A DNA stretch of 64,000 bases, from positions 5,670-69,669 of the forward strand of contig NZ_JBINJD010000006.1 in assembly GCF_043951915.1 (NCBI RefSeq). The letters run 5' to 3'. A program made the translations under genes and the position numbers. The notes under the pieces were generated by a model. That model saw only the letters and a program-made list of their open reading frames with translations. It did not search any database and had not been told where the DNA came from. This document shows positions 7,961 to 17,850 of the stretch, in pieces. Positions within the stretch are counted from its first letter, which is position 1. The number at the start of each line of letters is the position of its first letter. This DNA is from Alienimonas sp043951915. Lineage in GTDB: Bacteria > Planctomycetota > Planctomycetia > Planctomycetales > Planctomycetaceae.

Positions 7961-8489
7961 GCGGAGGCGGGGCCGGCGTTCGGGCATGTGAACAGAAGTT
8001 CGTAGGACAACGTCGGGCGCCCGCGGGCCCTGCGTCAGGTTGTCGCCCGGGGGGTCGATAGGGGCGTTGCCGGTTCGGCGAAAAACGGGGACTTGAGAGT
8101 GCCGGAATGGCCCGGTTCTGCCAAGATTTTGTTGACACAACGCACCGCGGGCGGAGAATCAGCCCTCCGGCTCATCGGGTCGCCCCCGGTTCACCCGCAC
8201 GGTGCGGGCGGGCGACGGCGACCCGGCCGACGGAGTCCCTTCCCCGGCCTGCACGATGCGGCGGCCTGGACTCCTTCCGCCACCCCGCCGCCTGACCGTT
8301 CGTTCGCCCGCAGAGTGGGCGACGGCCGGATTCGCTCGCTTTTGCGGCGGGGCCTCACCTGTTTTCCACACCACCGTTCCTTATTCCGACACCGGGACGC
8401 CGCTCCCGGTTCGCCGTAACGACCGCCGACTCCGACCCCGGACGCCTCGCCCCGGACGGACGCCGGCCTGACGAAAAGAAACTACGCTC
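7961..8489. other. Gene-poor stretch upstream of a small gene
   Basis: About 530 nt without a convincing gene. It holds short runs of lower GC (around 8115-8140) with a possible promoter at 8132-8159. Short open frames on both strands are Arg/Pro-rich and lack family features. A long untranslated leader for the gene at 8490 is possible. Confidence 0.5.
8132..8159 (+). promoter_or_regulatory. Possible sigma70-type promoter
   Basis: TTGACA (8132-8137), a 16-nt spacer and GAGAAT (8154-8159, four of six to TATAAT). If used, the transcript would start near 8166 and leave a leader of over 300 nt before the small gene at 8490. Confidence 0.4.
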
Positions 8490-8792
8490 ATGTCGCTGCA
8501 GTTTTCCGCTCCCACCTTCGCCGACGACGGTCTGGCCGTTGACGATCTGCCCATGGAGGGCTTTCAGGAGATGGAGGGGGTCGGCGACGGCTTTACGGAC
8601 GAAGCGGATTTCCTGGCGATGGGCATCGACCCCGCCCGCCCGACCGAAGCCAAGCCCGGCAGCGAAGACAAGGTGCTGGTCCTCGCCGCCCGCTACGCCG
8701 CCGGCCTGCCCCTCTGGCACACCGACGACTGCTGCGACCACGCCCCGGACCGCTTCGCCGGCATCCTCGCCGGTTTCGGCGTCGGCAACTGA
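8490..8792 (+). CDS. Small acidic hypothetical protein
   Basis: The 100-residue product starts MSLQFSAPTFADDG and is rich in Asp, Glu and Gly. It has a CCDH segment near residue 77 that might bind metal, though this is only suggestive. I do not recognise a family. Support comes from coding-like base use with GC-rich third positions, and from a hairpin terminator just downstream at 8817-8849. No signal peptide or membrane segment is seen. It stands alone between a gene-poor region and a convergent toxin-antitoxin pair. Confidence 0.55.
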   Translation: MSLQFSAPTFADDGLAVDDLPMEGFQEMEGVGDGFTDEADFLAMGIDPARPTEAKPGSEDKVLVLAARYAAGLPLWHTDDCCDHAPDRFAGILAGFGVGN

Positions 8793-8816
8793 TCGGCTGA
8801 CCTGAGTCGAGCCGCG

Positions 8817-8849
8817 AACGACCCGGCCGCCGACGGCGTCCGGGTCGTT
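8817..8849. terminator. Terminator hairpin between convergent genes
   Basis: AACGACCCGG (8817-8826) pairs perfectly with CCGGGTCGTT (8840-8849) around a 13-nt loop. No long T-run follows, only TTG. It lies between the small gene and the end of the broken toxin gene and could serve both. Confidence 0.6.
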
Positions 8850-8868
8850 GCATGCGCGGGCGGGACAG

Positions 8869-9284
8869 TCAGGACAGCGGCCGCGGGACGACGTGATCCC
8901 GCACCCACGCCGTCAGTTCCTCCCGCGTGAGCGTGCCTGCGGCAAGAGCGAGGATTGTCGCTTCGGCGTCGTCATCGTCCGCGGAGAGTGCGTGATCGTT
9001 GATCCGGAGGAAAACGTCCATCGCGAGGAGTCCGACGCGTTTATTTCCGTCAACGAACGGATGATTCGACACGAGCGAGAATCCCACGGCCGCCGCCTGT
9101 TCGACGAGCGTCGTGTAAGCGTCGTGTAGAGGAGACGTCCGCCGAAGGAGGTCGTCGGCTGCGCGACCGCAGATTCGAGCAAGCCCCGATCTCGTAAACC
9201 GGTGGAGCCTCCGTGGCGTCGGATGGTCGCCGCTTGAAGTTCGAGAACTTCTTCCATAGTCAGAAAGCTCGCCGGATCGCTCAC
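8869..9284 (-). pseudogene. doc: Doc/Fic-type toxin, frameshifted by an 11-bp tandem duplication
   Basis: Doc toxins phosphorylate EF-Tu and block translation; the Fic-fold motif is HPFxxGNKR-like. The N-terminal part lies in one frame (SDPASFLTMEEVLELQAATI through RDRGLLESAVAQPTTSFGG and RLLYTTL). The C-terminal part lies in another frame (LVEQAAAVGFSLVSNHPFVD, then GNKRVGLLAMDVFL). The break coincides with a perfect 11-bp tandem duplication at 9107-9128. Removing one copy restores a continuous protein of about 135 residues, reading LLYTTLVEQAAAV at the junction. The first start is a GTG at 9284 whose bases overlap the antitoxin stop (GTGA), as in many toxin-antitoxin operons. As sequenced, the Fic motif is out of frame and the product should be inactive. 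A sequencing error or a reversible slippage switch cannot be excluded. Confidence 0.85.
9107..9128. repeat. 11-bp perfect tandem duplication inside the doc gene
   Basis: AGCGTCGTGTA occurs twice head to tail (9107-9117 and 9118-9128). Eleven is not a multiple of three, and one copy is exactly the amount whose removal repairs the toxin frame. Confidence 0.95.
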
Positions 9285-9484
9285 GCGAGCCTCCGGAGGA
9301 CCTCGTCGTTCTTGTCGAGCGAATGTTGCATCGCATCGGAGAACCGGGCGCGGCGGGCGAGCCACTCGTCCAAGGCGAGTTTCAGCACATCCGACGGCGG
9401 GATCGCGGCACGCTCGGCCTCTTCGTAGAGCCGACGCAGACGCTCGGGCTCCAGTTCGACGGTTAGCGTGGTGGCGGCGTTCAT
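9281..9484 (-). CDS. Antitoxin of a Doc-type module, probably ribbon-helix-helix
   Basis: The 67-residue product starts MNAATTLTVELEPERLRRLYEEA, a short strand followed by two helices, as in ribbon-helix-helix DNA-binding antitoxins that also neutralise the partner toxin. Its stop codon overlaps the GTG of the Doc gene, which supports coexpression. The frame is intact even though the toxin is broken. Such antitoxins usually repress their own promoter together with the toxin; a TACACT -10-like hexamer lies on the minus strand at 9524-9519. The family is inferred from shape and context rather than a diagnostic motif. Confidence 0.75.
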   Translation of the reverse strand: MNAATTLTVELEPERLRRLYEEAERAAIPPSDVLKLALDEWLARRARFSDAMQHSLDKNDEVLRRLA

Positions 9485-9545
9485 ATTGAACCGGACAGGC
9501 AGGGCGGTGAGCCGGTTCAGTGTAACGGTCCCGACGGTCGGTCGG

Positions 9546-10883
9546 TCAGGGCTTGGCCAGCTTGAACAGCGTCTCGTCGGTTCGCAGGTAGATCGCCCCG
9601 CCGCTGACGGCCGGGGAGGCGAGGGTGCGGCCGGGGAGTTCGTTCACGGCGAGTTCGCGGTACTCCTCGCCGGGGGCGGAGACCGTGCAGCGGCCGTCCT
9701 CGTCCAGCCAGTAGATGCGGCCGTCGGCGTAGATCGGCGAGGCGGAGAAGTTCCCCCCCAGCCGCTCCGTCCAGACGACCTCGCCGGTCTGGGCGTCCAC
9801 GCAGGAGGCGACGCCCTTGTCGCTGACGAAGTACAGCAGGTCGCCGATCAGCAGCGGGCTGGGCGTATTGGGCCCGCCGCGGGAGACGTCCCAGGCGACG
9901 GCGTCCTCGGCGGCGTCGACGGGGCCGTCGTCGTCCGGCGGGCCGGCGGCGAGGGCTTCGGCAAGGTCGATCGCCAGAACCGTCGGCCGCATGAAGCCGG
10001 TGGAGAGGTAGACCTTCCCGTGTCCGACCACCGGGCGGGGCGTGACGCTGAAGCCCTCGTAGGGCACGGCCCACAGCTCCTCGCCGTCGGCCGGGTCGTA
10101 GGCGACGATCATGTTCGTCGCCGGGCTGAGGATCTGCTGGTCCGCGGGGCCGTCGCTGTCGCCCCCGTCCGAGGGAACCTGGACGACGAGGGGAGTGGCA
10201 AAGGAAAAGGTCTTGGTGGCGCCGACGTTCGGCCGGTCCTTCCGCCACTTCGTTTCGCCGGTGAGGGCGTCCAGGGCGATGACGAACGGGTCTTCGCCGC
10301 CGTCGCAGGGGAGGAACAGGATCGGCCCGCCCTCGACGTTTTGCACCAGCGCCGGCGAGGGGCCGCCGCCGTGGACGGGCGGGTAGTCGATGTCGTCCCG
10401 CTTCCACACCACGGCGCCGTCGTCGGCCTTGAGGCGGGCGGTGGCGTTCGGGCCGAAGTGCACGAACAGGGCGCCGTCCTCGGCGGAGCCGTCGGCCAGG
10501 CGGGCGAAGATCGGCGTGGGGCTGGCCCGGCTGTTTTTGCTGTGCATCCGCTCCTCGGTCGATTTGCGGAACAACTCCGTCTCCCAGACGACCGACCCGT
10601 CCTCCGTGGAGAGGCAAAGGGCCGACAGCGTCGCCGCGCCGTCCTCCGGCTCCGCGGCGGCGGTGAGGTAGACGCGGTCGCCGACCACCACCGGCGAGGA
10701 CCAGCCCGGCGGGGTGTCGACCGCCCAGGCGACGTTCTTCGTCTCGCTCCACTCGACCGGCAGCCCAGTCTCGTCGGCGGGGGCGTGGCCTTGGGCGTCC
10801 GGACCGCGGAACTCCGGCCAATCGCCGGCGGGGGCCGCGGCCGCGGCGGTGAGGGCGAACAGGAACGGGAGGGAGCGGTTCAT
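9546..10883 (-). CDS. Secreted PQQ-like beta-propeller repeat protein
   Basis: The 445-residue protein has a clear signal peptide (MNRSLPFLFALTAAAAAPAG), followed by DWPEFRGPDAQGHA and a ring of propeller blades with the pattern ALDALTGETKW, AYDPADGEELW and DAQTGEVVWTERL. It resembles the proteins at 4246-5598 and 32443-37542 and belongs to the planctomycete secreted propeller group. Members often sit near sulfatases or other hydrolases, but direct substrates are unknown. No catalytic residues can be assigned. The ATG at 10883 is preceded by TACGCT with 6 nt in between, a candidate leaderless promoter. The following minus-strand gene is the toxin-antitoxin pair. Confidence 0.9.
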   Translation of the reverse strand: MNRSLPFLFALTAAAAAPAGDWPEFRGPDAQGHAPADETGLPVEWSETKNVAWAVDTPPGWSSPVVVGDRVYLTAAAEPEDGAATLSALCLSTEDGSVVWETELFRKSTEERMHSKNSRASPTPIFARLADGSAEDGALFVHFGPNATARLKADDGAVVWKRDDIDYPPVHGGGPSPALVQNVEGGPILFLPCDGGEDPFVIALDALTGETKWRKDRPNVGATKTFSFATPLVVQVPSDGGDSDGPADQQILSPATNMIVAYDPADGEELWAVPYEGFSVTPRPVVGHGKVYLSTGFMRPTVLAIDLAEALAAGPPDDDGPVDAAEDAVAWDVSRGGPNTPSPLLIGDLLYFVSDKGVASCVDAQTGEVVWTERLGGNFSASPIYADGRIYWLDEDGRCTVSAPGEEYRELAVNELPGRTLASPAVSGGAIYLRTDETLFKLAKP

Positions 10884-10889
10884 GTCGAA

Positions 10890-10895
10890 AGCGTA
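10890..10895 (-). promoter_or_regulatory. TANNNT box close to start of the propeller gene
   Basis: On the minus strand TACGCT ends 7 nt before the ATG (10883), the same arrangement as at 5697, 16795, 41986, 44191 and 53961. Confidence 0.45.
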
Positions 10896-10922
10896 CCGGC
10901 GTCGCAGTCCCGCGTCCCGCGG

Positions 10923-12005
10923 TCACTCCCACCGGCCCCACGGGGCGCCGTTCCACGGTTCGAAGTCCCGGCCGGTCTTCTCCGCGACCTCGGCCAGCTT
11001 GGCGGCGGCGCGGCGGCGGGGGGAGCGGTCGAGTTGCTGGAGGTCGAGCACGATCTCCCCCGGCCGGCCGGACGGGTGCAGGACGTCCAGTCGGGTCAGG
11101 AAGTCGCCCCGCTGCCGTTCGTAGAGCGGGAACCGGACCGGTTCGTCCGCTGGCGCGTCGTCGGGCCGTTCGAACGGGCTCCACCGCGGCTTCCGGGTCG
11201 GACCGAGCGGCGGGAAGGCGGTGACGAACTGCGTCCACAGCGGGCGGCCGAGTCGCGGCTCCAAGCCCGCCACGACGGAGAGCAACCCGGTCCGGTCGAG
11301 GTCGCCGGGGCGAACGTCAGCGGATTCCAGCGTCGGATCGTCCGGCAACTCCCGCAGGACGGGGAGGGCGAACGGCGCCAGGTCCGTCCAGGGGAGGCGA
11401 ACCGAGAAGTCGACCCAATCCGTGCCTGCCAACGCGGCGTCGAGGACGTCCGGATCGCCGGAGCAGTCCGACCGACGGACGAGCGGCTTCGGCACGCCCA
11501 ACATGGTCGGCTCGTTCCGCGTGCTGCGGGTGACGGCGACGACCGGAGGGGCGTGCTCCGCCCAATGACGACGGATCGGATCGGGCAGCCCCCGGTCAGA
11601 GGCCTTTTTCGCTCCCGATTTGCGGAGCGACGCCACGACGAACCGCCATTCGCCCGACTCGGTCGAGTAGACCGAATAGCAAGTCGCTGCGTCGAAACGG
11701 AACTGGAACGGCGGCGGGGGCTGCTCCCCGCTCGCGAGCAGGTCGACCGCCGCACGGGCGAACCCGGACAGATCGCCGCCGACGTCCTCGGAGTAAAGGG
11801 CGGCGAAAGCGAGGTCTCCGGGCTCGTTATTGGCCGCCCACCGCGGCCAGACGGGCGGCAATGCGGCGTACCACTCCAACCACTGCACGTCCCGCTTGCG
11901 GTAAAGCGGTTTGCCGAGAGTCAGAGCGCCCGCAACGGCGTCGGCCGCCTGCGCGGCCTCCGCCGGGTCGTCCAGTCGCAGGGCCGCGGAGGCGAGATCC
12001 GGCAT
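10923..12005 (-). CDS. Hypothetical protein, 360 residues
   Basis: I do not recognise this protein. It starts MPDLASAALRLDDPAEAAQA and has many Trp, Pro and Arg residues (for example RDVQWLEWYAALPPVWPRWA). It has no signal peptide, membrane segment or known catalytic motif. The text around residues 95-150 (FRFDAATCYSVYSTESGEWR) looks like a compact beta-rich domain. It begins 7 nt after the greA stop codon on the same strand, so the two are probably cotranscribed. Length and codon use support a real gene; function is open. Confidence 0.65.
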   Translation of the reverse strand: MPDLASAALRLDDPAEAAQAADAVAGALTLGKPLYRKRDVQWLEWYAALPPVWPRWAANNEPGDLAFAALYSEDVGGDLSGFARAAVDLLASGEQPPPPFQFRFDAATCYSVYSTESGEWRFVVASLRKSGAKKASDRGLPDPIRRHWAEHAPPVVAVTRSTRNEPTMLGVPKPLVRRSDCSGDPDVLDAALAGTDWVDFSVRLPWTDLAPFALPVLRELPDDPTLESADVRPGDLDRTGLLSVVAGLEPRLGRPLWTQFVTAFPPLGPTRKPRWSPFERPDDAPADEPVRFPLYERQRGDFLTRLDVLHPSGRPGEIVLDLQQLDRSPRRRAAAKLAEVAEKTGRDFEPWNGAPWGRWE

Positions 12006-12012
12006 CGGATCG

Positions 12013-12495
12013 TCAGGAGGAGGGGGCCTCGACCTTCACCACTTCCAGCGTGACGGTGCCGGTCGGCTTCTCCACCTTGGCCTTCTGACCGACTTTCTTG
12101 CCCATCAGCGCCTCGCCGACCGGGGTGGCGGTGAGGATCTTCATCGGCTCGGCCATGTAGTCGTCCTCGCCGGGGCCGACGAGTTCGTAACGGCTGATCT
12201 CGCCGTCTTCGTCCTTGACGGTCACGACGCAGCCGAAGGCGACCTTGTCGGAGGGCAGGTCGCCGACCTCGACGATCTGGCAGTTCGCCAGCTTCGTTTT
12301 CAGCTGGGCTGCCTTGGCGTTGAGCATGCCCTGGGTCTCCCGCTGGCCGTGGTACTCCGCGTTTTCGGAGAGGTCGCCCTCCTCGCGGGCGGTCTTGATG
12401 GCCTCGCGGCAGCGGGGGAGGAGGACGGTTTCGATCTCGTGGATCTCCGCCTTGAGCTTGTCGTACCCCTCGCGGGTGATCGGCTGGCGTTCCAT
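12013..12495 (-). CDS. greA: Transcription elongation factor GreA
   Basis: GreA enters the secondary channel of RNA polymerase and stimulates cleavage of backtracked RNA. The 160-residue product has the N-terminal coiled coil with the acidic tip region (AREEGDLSENAEYHGQRE) and a C-terminal FKBP-like domain (VGEALMGKKVGQKAKVEKP). The start is the ATG at 12495 (MERQPITREGYDKLKAEI), which matches the family start; an in-frame ATG 45 nt upstream would add a tail without support. A strong 17-bp hairpin lies just upstream of the gene, and a hypothetical gene follows closely. Confidence 0.95.
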   Translation of the reverse strand: MERQPITREGYDKLKAEIHEIETVLLPRCREAIKTAREEGDLSENAEYHGQRETQGMLNAKAAQLKTKLANCQIVEVGDLPSDKVAFGCVVTVKDEDGEISRYELVGPGEDDYMAEPMKILTATPVGEALMGKKVGQKAKVEKPTGTVTLEVVKVEAPSS

Positions 12496-12547
12496 TGGGT
12501 GAGCCCGGTGCGTGGAGAACGTGAATCGCTGAGCCGACAACGGCGCA

Positions 12548-12587
12548 AACGACCGGGGGACGCCACGTTGGGCGTCCCCCGGTCGTT
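12548..12587 (-). terminator. Strong hairpin terminator after the Gfo/Idh gene
   Basis: AACGACCGGGGGACGCC (12548-12564) pairs perfectly with 12571-12587 across a 6-nt loop, giving a 17-bp stem. It lies after the minus-strand oxidoreductase gene and before greA and should separate the two transcripts. On the minus strand TTTGCG follows, so the T-run is short. Confidence 0.75.
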
Positions 12588-12667
12588 GCGGCGGTCGGCG
12601 GGAAGACCTCAGTGTAGGCGCGCGACCGCCGCCCGTCAGGTGTGCGGGCGGCGGCGGGCCGAATGCG

Positions 12668-13813
<1,146 letters not shown>

Positions 13814-13830
13814 CGGGAGCGGTGCGTGGG

Positions 13831-13917
13831 AATGTCGAATGTTGAATGACGAATGTCGAAACGGGGGGCGAAGACTGCCGAACGACGGGTTTCGTCATTC
13901 GACATTCTTCATTTGGA
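13831..13917. repeat. Inverted heptanucleotide repeat (ATGNNGA), element without gene
   Basis: The left arm from 13832 reads as ATGTCGA, ATGTTGA, ATGACGA, ATGTCGA. The right arm (13890-13912), on the other strand, reads ATGAAGA, ATGTCGA, ATGACGA. The arms pair imperfectly across a loop of about 27 nt. The element fills nearly all of the gap between the sugar isomerase-like gene and the Gfo/Idh gene. The same repeat flanks the gene at 15027-15443. Confidence 0.85.
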
Positions 13918-13920
13918 GAT

Positions 13921-14955
<1,035 letters not shown>

Positions 14956-14978
14956 CGGCGAGCGGGCTCCGTGAGGTA

Positions 14979-15023
14979 AATGTCGAATGAAGAATGTCGA
15001 ATGAAGAATGTCGAATGACGAAA
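14979..15023. repeat. Heptanucleotide repeat (ATGNNGA)6, left arm of four-helix-bundle element
   Basis: From 14980 the sequence reads ATGTCGA, ATGAAGA, ATGTCGA, ATGAAGA, ATGTCGA, ATGACGA. The last 24 nt (15000-15023) are an inverted copy of the right arm with one mismatch. It ends 3 nt before the stop codon of the four-helix-bundle gene. Confidence 0.9.
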
Positions 15024-15026
15024 GGA

Positions 15027-15443
15027 CTACCGCGGCGGGAGCGGTTCGGCGTTCGTCGCTTGGGTCTTGCGGTGGATGGCGGCGAAAATGCGATTCAACT
15101 CGTCCGCTTCTCTCCAGATGTCGCGTGTTTGAGCCCTTCGGTCGGGGAGCGTCCGGGCGATCATCCTGAGCCAGAACTTGCTCTCTCGCGACTCTCGTCG
15201 GCACAGGCTGATGCGATACCGGAACTCCTTGCGGCTGCCGGCGTCGTCCGCTTCGCAGTAGTTCGCGCCGACGCTGGTCGCACAGCGGACGAGTTGATCG
15301 ACGACGTGATTGGTCAGCGGCGTCAGCGGGACGGTTCTGAGGAAGTCGATCACGCTCTCCGCGAAAACGCTCGTCCGCTCCTCCAAATCGAACGTTCGAC
15401 CGGGAGGAGCGTCGGCACGGCGGACGGCTTCGTCATTCGACAT
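15027..15443 (-). CDS. Four-helix-bundle protein (S23/IVS-encoded family)
   Basis: The 138-residue product has the family pattern: FDLEERTSVFAESVIDFL, QLVRCATSVGANYCEADDAG, a basic helix SRKEFRYRISLCRRESRESK, then FWLRMIARTL. The family was first seen in intervening sequences of spirochaete and proteobacterial 23S rRNA genes; related proteins (Avd) accompany diversity-generating retroelements. It forms a pentameric four-helix bundle and probably binds nucleic acid, but its job is unsettled. The start codon at 15443 and the next four codons (MSNDE) lie inside the right repeat, and the stop lies 3 nt from the left repeat. The gene therefore occupies exactly the space between the arms. The position inside a sugar gene cluster has no functional logic and suggests insertion. 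Confidence 0.9.
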   Translation of the reverse strand: MSNDEAVRRADAPPGRTFDLEERTSVFAESVIDFLRTVPLTPLTNHVVDQLVRCATSVGANYCEADDAGSRKEFRYRISLCRRESRESKFWLRMIARTLPDRRAQTRDIWREADELNRIFAAIHRKTQATNAEPLPPR

Positions 15444-15460
15444 TCCTCATTCGTCATTCA
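15429..15460. repeat. Heptanucleotide repeat, right arm of four-helix-bundle element
   Basis: Read on the minus strand: ATGACGA, ATGAGGA, ATGTCGA, ATGACGA, A. The inner 24 nt (15429-15452) match the left arm in inverted orientation at 23 of 24 positions. The arm includes the start codon of the four-helix-bundle gene and touches the stop codon of the cupin gene (15458-15460). Confidence 0.9.
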
Positions 15461-16678
15461 CGCCGCCTTATGCGCCCCCACGTCCGGGGCGTTCACCTGG
15501 GCCTCCGGGCCGAAGTAGCGGAGGGCGACCAGCGGTTCGGTGCCGTTGTTGACGACCTCCACGCCCTCCGCCGCGGTCGGGGCGGTGACGAAGACTTCGT
15601 CCATCGTCATGTCGCCGAACTTGATCATCGCCGGGGTTTGCAGCGCCAGCCCGCCGATGCTGCCGGAGCCCTGCACGGTGATCCAGCCGTAGGCCCCGCC
15701 GTCGGTGATCGTGCACTTGGCGCCGGGCTGCACCGTCAGCTCCTTCGCCGTGAACAGCTGCGCCCCGTCGATGCGGCCGTAGACGACCCACTTGTCGACG
15801 TAGCCCTCGCCCTCGTCGGCGACGATCGGCTCCAGGTAGTTGTTGTCCTTGAAGTTGGGGTCGACGTTGCGGTCCCAGTCGAGGGCATCGACCAGGTAGG
15901 CGTTGTCGTCGTGATGTTCCTTCGGGAAATCCTTGGTCAGCAGGCTGCGGGGCACGCTGCGGCCTTCGACGAGGCTCTGATACATGCCGAACACGTCGCT
16001 GCCCCACTGCGGCTCGAAGGTCACCAGCGAGCCCGGGGCGTGCAGCACGCAGGGCGGGATGAGCCAGCCGGTGCCCGGCTTGAGGCGGTAAGCCTTGGAC
16101 AGGTCGAGGATCCCGTTGTCGCCCTCGTTCCAGCGGTCGAGGCAGTCGATCACGTCCTGCTTGGTCGTGCCGGGCTCCAGGCCCATGAAGGTGTAGGGAA
16201 AATTGTTCCCGATCGCGTTCATCTGCGGGGGGAAGTAGTAGCTCTCCGGCTTGCCTTCCTGCCCGACCAGTTCGGCCTGCTCCTGGCTCTGGTGCATGTG
16301 GTGGGGGATCGGCCCCATATTGTCGAAGAACTTGCTGTAGACCGGCCAGCGGTCGTACTTGTTCCAGATGCTCTCGCCGATCGCGTCGGCCTTCAGTTCG
16401 GCGATCACCTCTTTGAGCGTGAGCCGGTCGCCGTCGTGCACGACGTAGGAGAGGCCCTCGTCCGGCGGGGCGCCCTCGTTGGCGGCGGGGGTGGTGCTGG
16501 CGAACCAGCGCTCGTCGATGCCGCCGCGTTCCTTGCCCAGCGCGTAGTAGTCCTGCGGGCGCAGCTTGAGCCGCCGGCCCGGTTGCAGGAAGGACCGAGG
16601 CACCCAGGTGGGCGACAGGCGGAGGATGCCGCCCCCGGCTTTGAGGGCGGCGGCGGCGAAGGAACTGGCGTCGGGCAT
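15458..16678 (-). CDS. Phosphomannose-isomerase-like cupin protein
   Basis: The 406-residue protein resembles class I mannose-6-phosphate isomerases: a double cupin with a His-rich metal site (PIPHHMHQSQEQAELVG, residues 123-139) and the segment YRLKPGTGWLIPPCVLHAPG where the second cupin begins. Classical enzymes interconvert mannose-6-phosphate and fructose-6-phosphate with zinc. The match is to the fold rather than to every active-site residue, so another aldose-ketose isomerase is possible. It is the first minus-strand gene of the sugar cluster and is divergent from argC. Its stop codon is the first base triplet of the adjacent heptanucleotide repeat. Confidence 0.82.
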   Translation of the reverse strand: MPDASSFAAAALKAGGGILRLSPTWVPRSFLQPGRRLKLRPQDYYALGKERGGIDERWFASTTPAANEGAPPDEGLSYVVHDGDRLTLKEVIAELKADAIGESIWNKYDRWPVYSKFFDNMGPIPHHMHQSQEQAELVGQEGKPESYYFPPQMNAIGNNFPYTFMGLEPGTTKQDVIDCLDRWNEGDNGILDLSKAYRLKPGTGWLIPPCVLHAPGSLVTFEPQWGSDVFGMYQSLVEGRSVPRSLLTKDFPKEHHDDNAYLVDALDWDRNVDPNFKDNNYLEPIVADEGEGYVDKWVVYGRIDGAQLFTAKELTVQPGAKCTITDGGAYGWITVQGSGSIGGLALQTPAMIKFGDMTMDEVFVTAPTAAEGVEVVNNGTEPLVALRYFGPEAQVNAPDVGAHKAA

Positions 16679-16794
16679 GGGGGTGAGAAGAATCGGCGAG
16701 GCGACGGATCAGCCGCGGATGATGGCAGTTCCCCGATCGATGCGAAACCGACCGCGGGTCGCTCTCAGGGCGAGGCCCCGCGGGACCTCGCCGT

Positions 16795-16800
16795 TACACT
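16795..16800 (+). promoter_or_regulatory. TANNNT box close to start of argC
   Basis: TACACT ends 8 nt before the argC ATG. It matches TATAAT at four of six positions and would give a leaderless or near-leaderless argC transcript. Confidence 0.5.
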
Positions 16801-16807
16801 CCCGGGC

Positions 16808-17842
16808 ATGTCCAACGACCGCACGACCGTCGCCGTCCACGGCGCCACCGGGTACGCCGCCCGGGAACTGCTCACCATCCTGCTCCGGCATCCCGGAGCG
16901 GAGATCGTCGCCCTCACCACCCGCCGCGACGACGCCCCCCACGTCGCCGACGTGCACCCGTCGCTCCGCGGCCGGCTCGACTTGCAGTGCGAGAACCTCT
17001 CCCCGCAGGAGTTGGCGGAGCGGGCGGAGGTCGTGTTCCTCTGCACCCCCCACGGCGCCAGCATGGCCGTCGTGCCGGAGCTCCTGGAGGCCGGGGCGAA
17101 GGTGATCGACCTGTCCGCGGACTACCGCCTGAACGACCCGGCGATTTACGCCGAGTGGTACAAGCTGGAGCACACCGACGCCGCCCGCCTGCCGGAGACC
17201 GTCTACGGCCTGCCGGAGCTGTTCCGCGACGTGATCCCCGGCGCTTCCCTGGTGGCGAACCCGGGGTGCTACACGAGCACCTCGATCCTCGCCCTCGCTC
17301 CGCTGCTGGCCGGCGGGTGGATCGAGCCGACGGGGATCGTCATCGACGCCAAGAGCGGGACCAGCGGGGCCGGCCGGAACCCGAAGCTGGGCACGTTGTT
17401 CTGCGAGGTGAACGAAAGCCTCGCCGCCTACGCCGTCGGCACTCACCGGCACCAGCCGGAGATCGAGCAGGTGCTCGGCGGGGTGGCCGGGGCGTCCGTG
17501 GACGTGCTGTTCACCCCGCACCTGGTCCCGATGGACCGCGGCATCCTCGCCACGATCTACGCCACCCCGGCGAACCTCGCCGGCACGGAACGCCTGCTGG
17601 ACGTGATGCGGGCGTTCTACGAGGACAGCCCCTTCGTCCGCGTGGTCGAGGACCTGCCGGGCACGAAGGCGACGACCGGGACGAACTTCTGCGACCTGAC
17701 CGTCCGCACCGCGAAGGGCCGGGTGGTCGTGTTGGCGGCGCTGGACAACCTCGTGAAGGGCGCCGCCGGCGTGGCCGTGCAGAATTTCAACCTGATCACT
17801 GGCCGTTCGGAAGCCACGGGGTTCCCGGAGGTCGGGGGGTGA
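16808..17842 (+). CDS. argC: N-acetyl-gamma-glutamyl-phosphate reductase
   Basis: ArgC reduces N-acetylglutamyl phosphate to the semialdehyde with NADPH, the third step of arginine biosynthesis. The 344-residue product has the NADP-binding VAVHGATGYAARELLTIL, the catalytic Cys154 in VANPGCYTSTSI and the GTHRHQPEIEQ segment carrying the second catalytic residue. The ATG at 16808 gives the normal length; the open frame upstream overlaps the cupin gene and lacks family features. argJ is 690 nt downstream on the same strand, but an oppositely oriented toxin-antitoxin pair sits between them. argB and argD are not in the window. Confidence 0.96.
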   Translation: MSNDRTTVAVHGATGYAARELLTILLRHPGAEIVALTTRRDDAPHVADVHPSLRGRLDLQCENLSPQELAERAEVVFLCTPHGASMAVVPELLEAGAKVIDLSADYRLNDPAIYAEWYKLEHTDAARLPETVYGLPELFRDVIPGASLVANPGCYTSTSILALAPLLAGGWIEPTGIVIDAKSGTSGAGRNPKLGTLFCEVNESLAAYAVGTHRHQPEIEQVLGGVAGASVDVLFTPHLVPMDRGILATIYATPANLAGTERLLDVMRAFYEDSPFVRVVEDLPGTKATTGTNFCDLTVRTAKGRVVVLAALDNLVKGAAGVAVQNFNLITGRSEATGFPEVGG

Positions 17843-17850
17843 GGGCGCCG

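Noticed and set aside
9468..12053. 861-codon plus-strand open frame
   Set aside because: It is antisense to the propeller and hypothetical genes, which have clear protein features on the minus strand.
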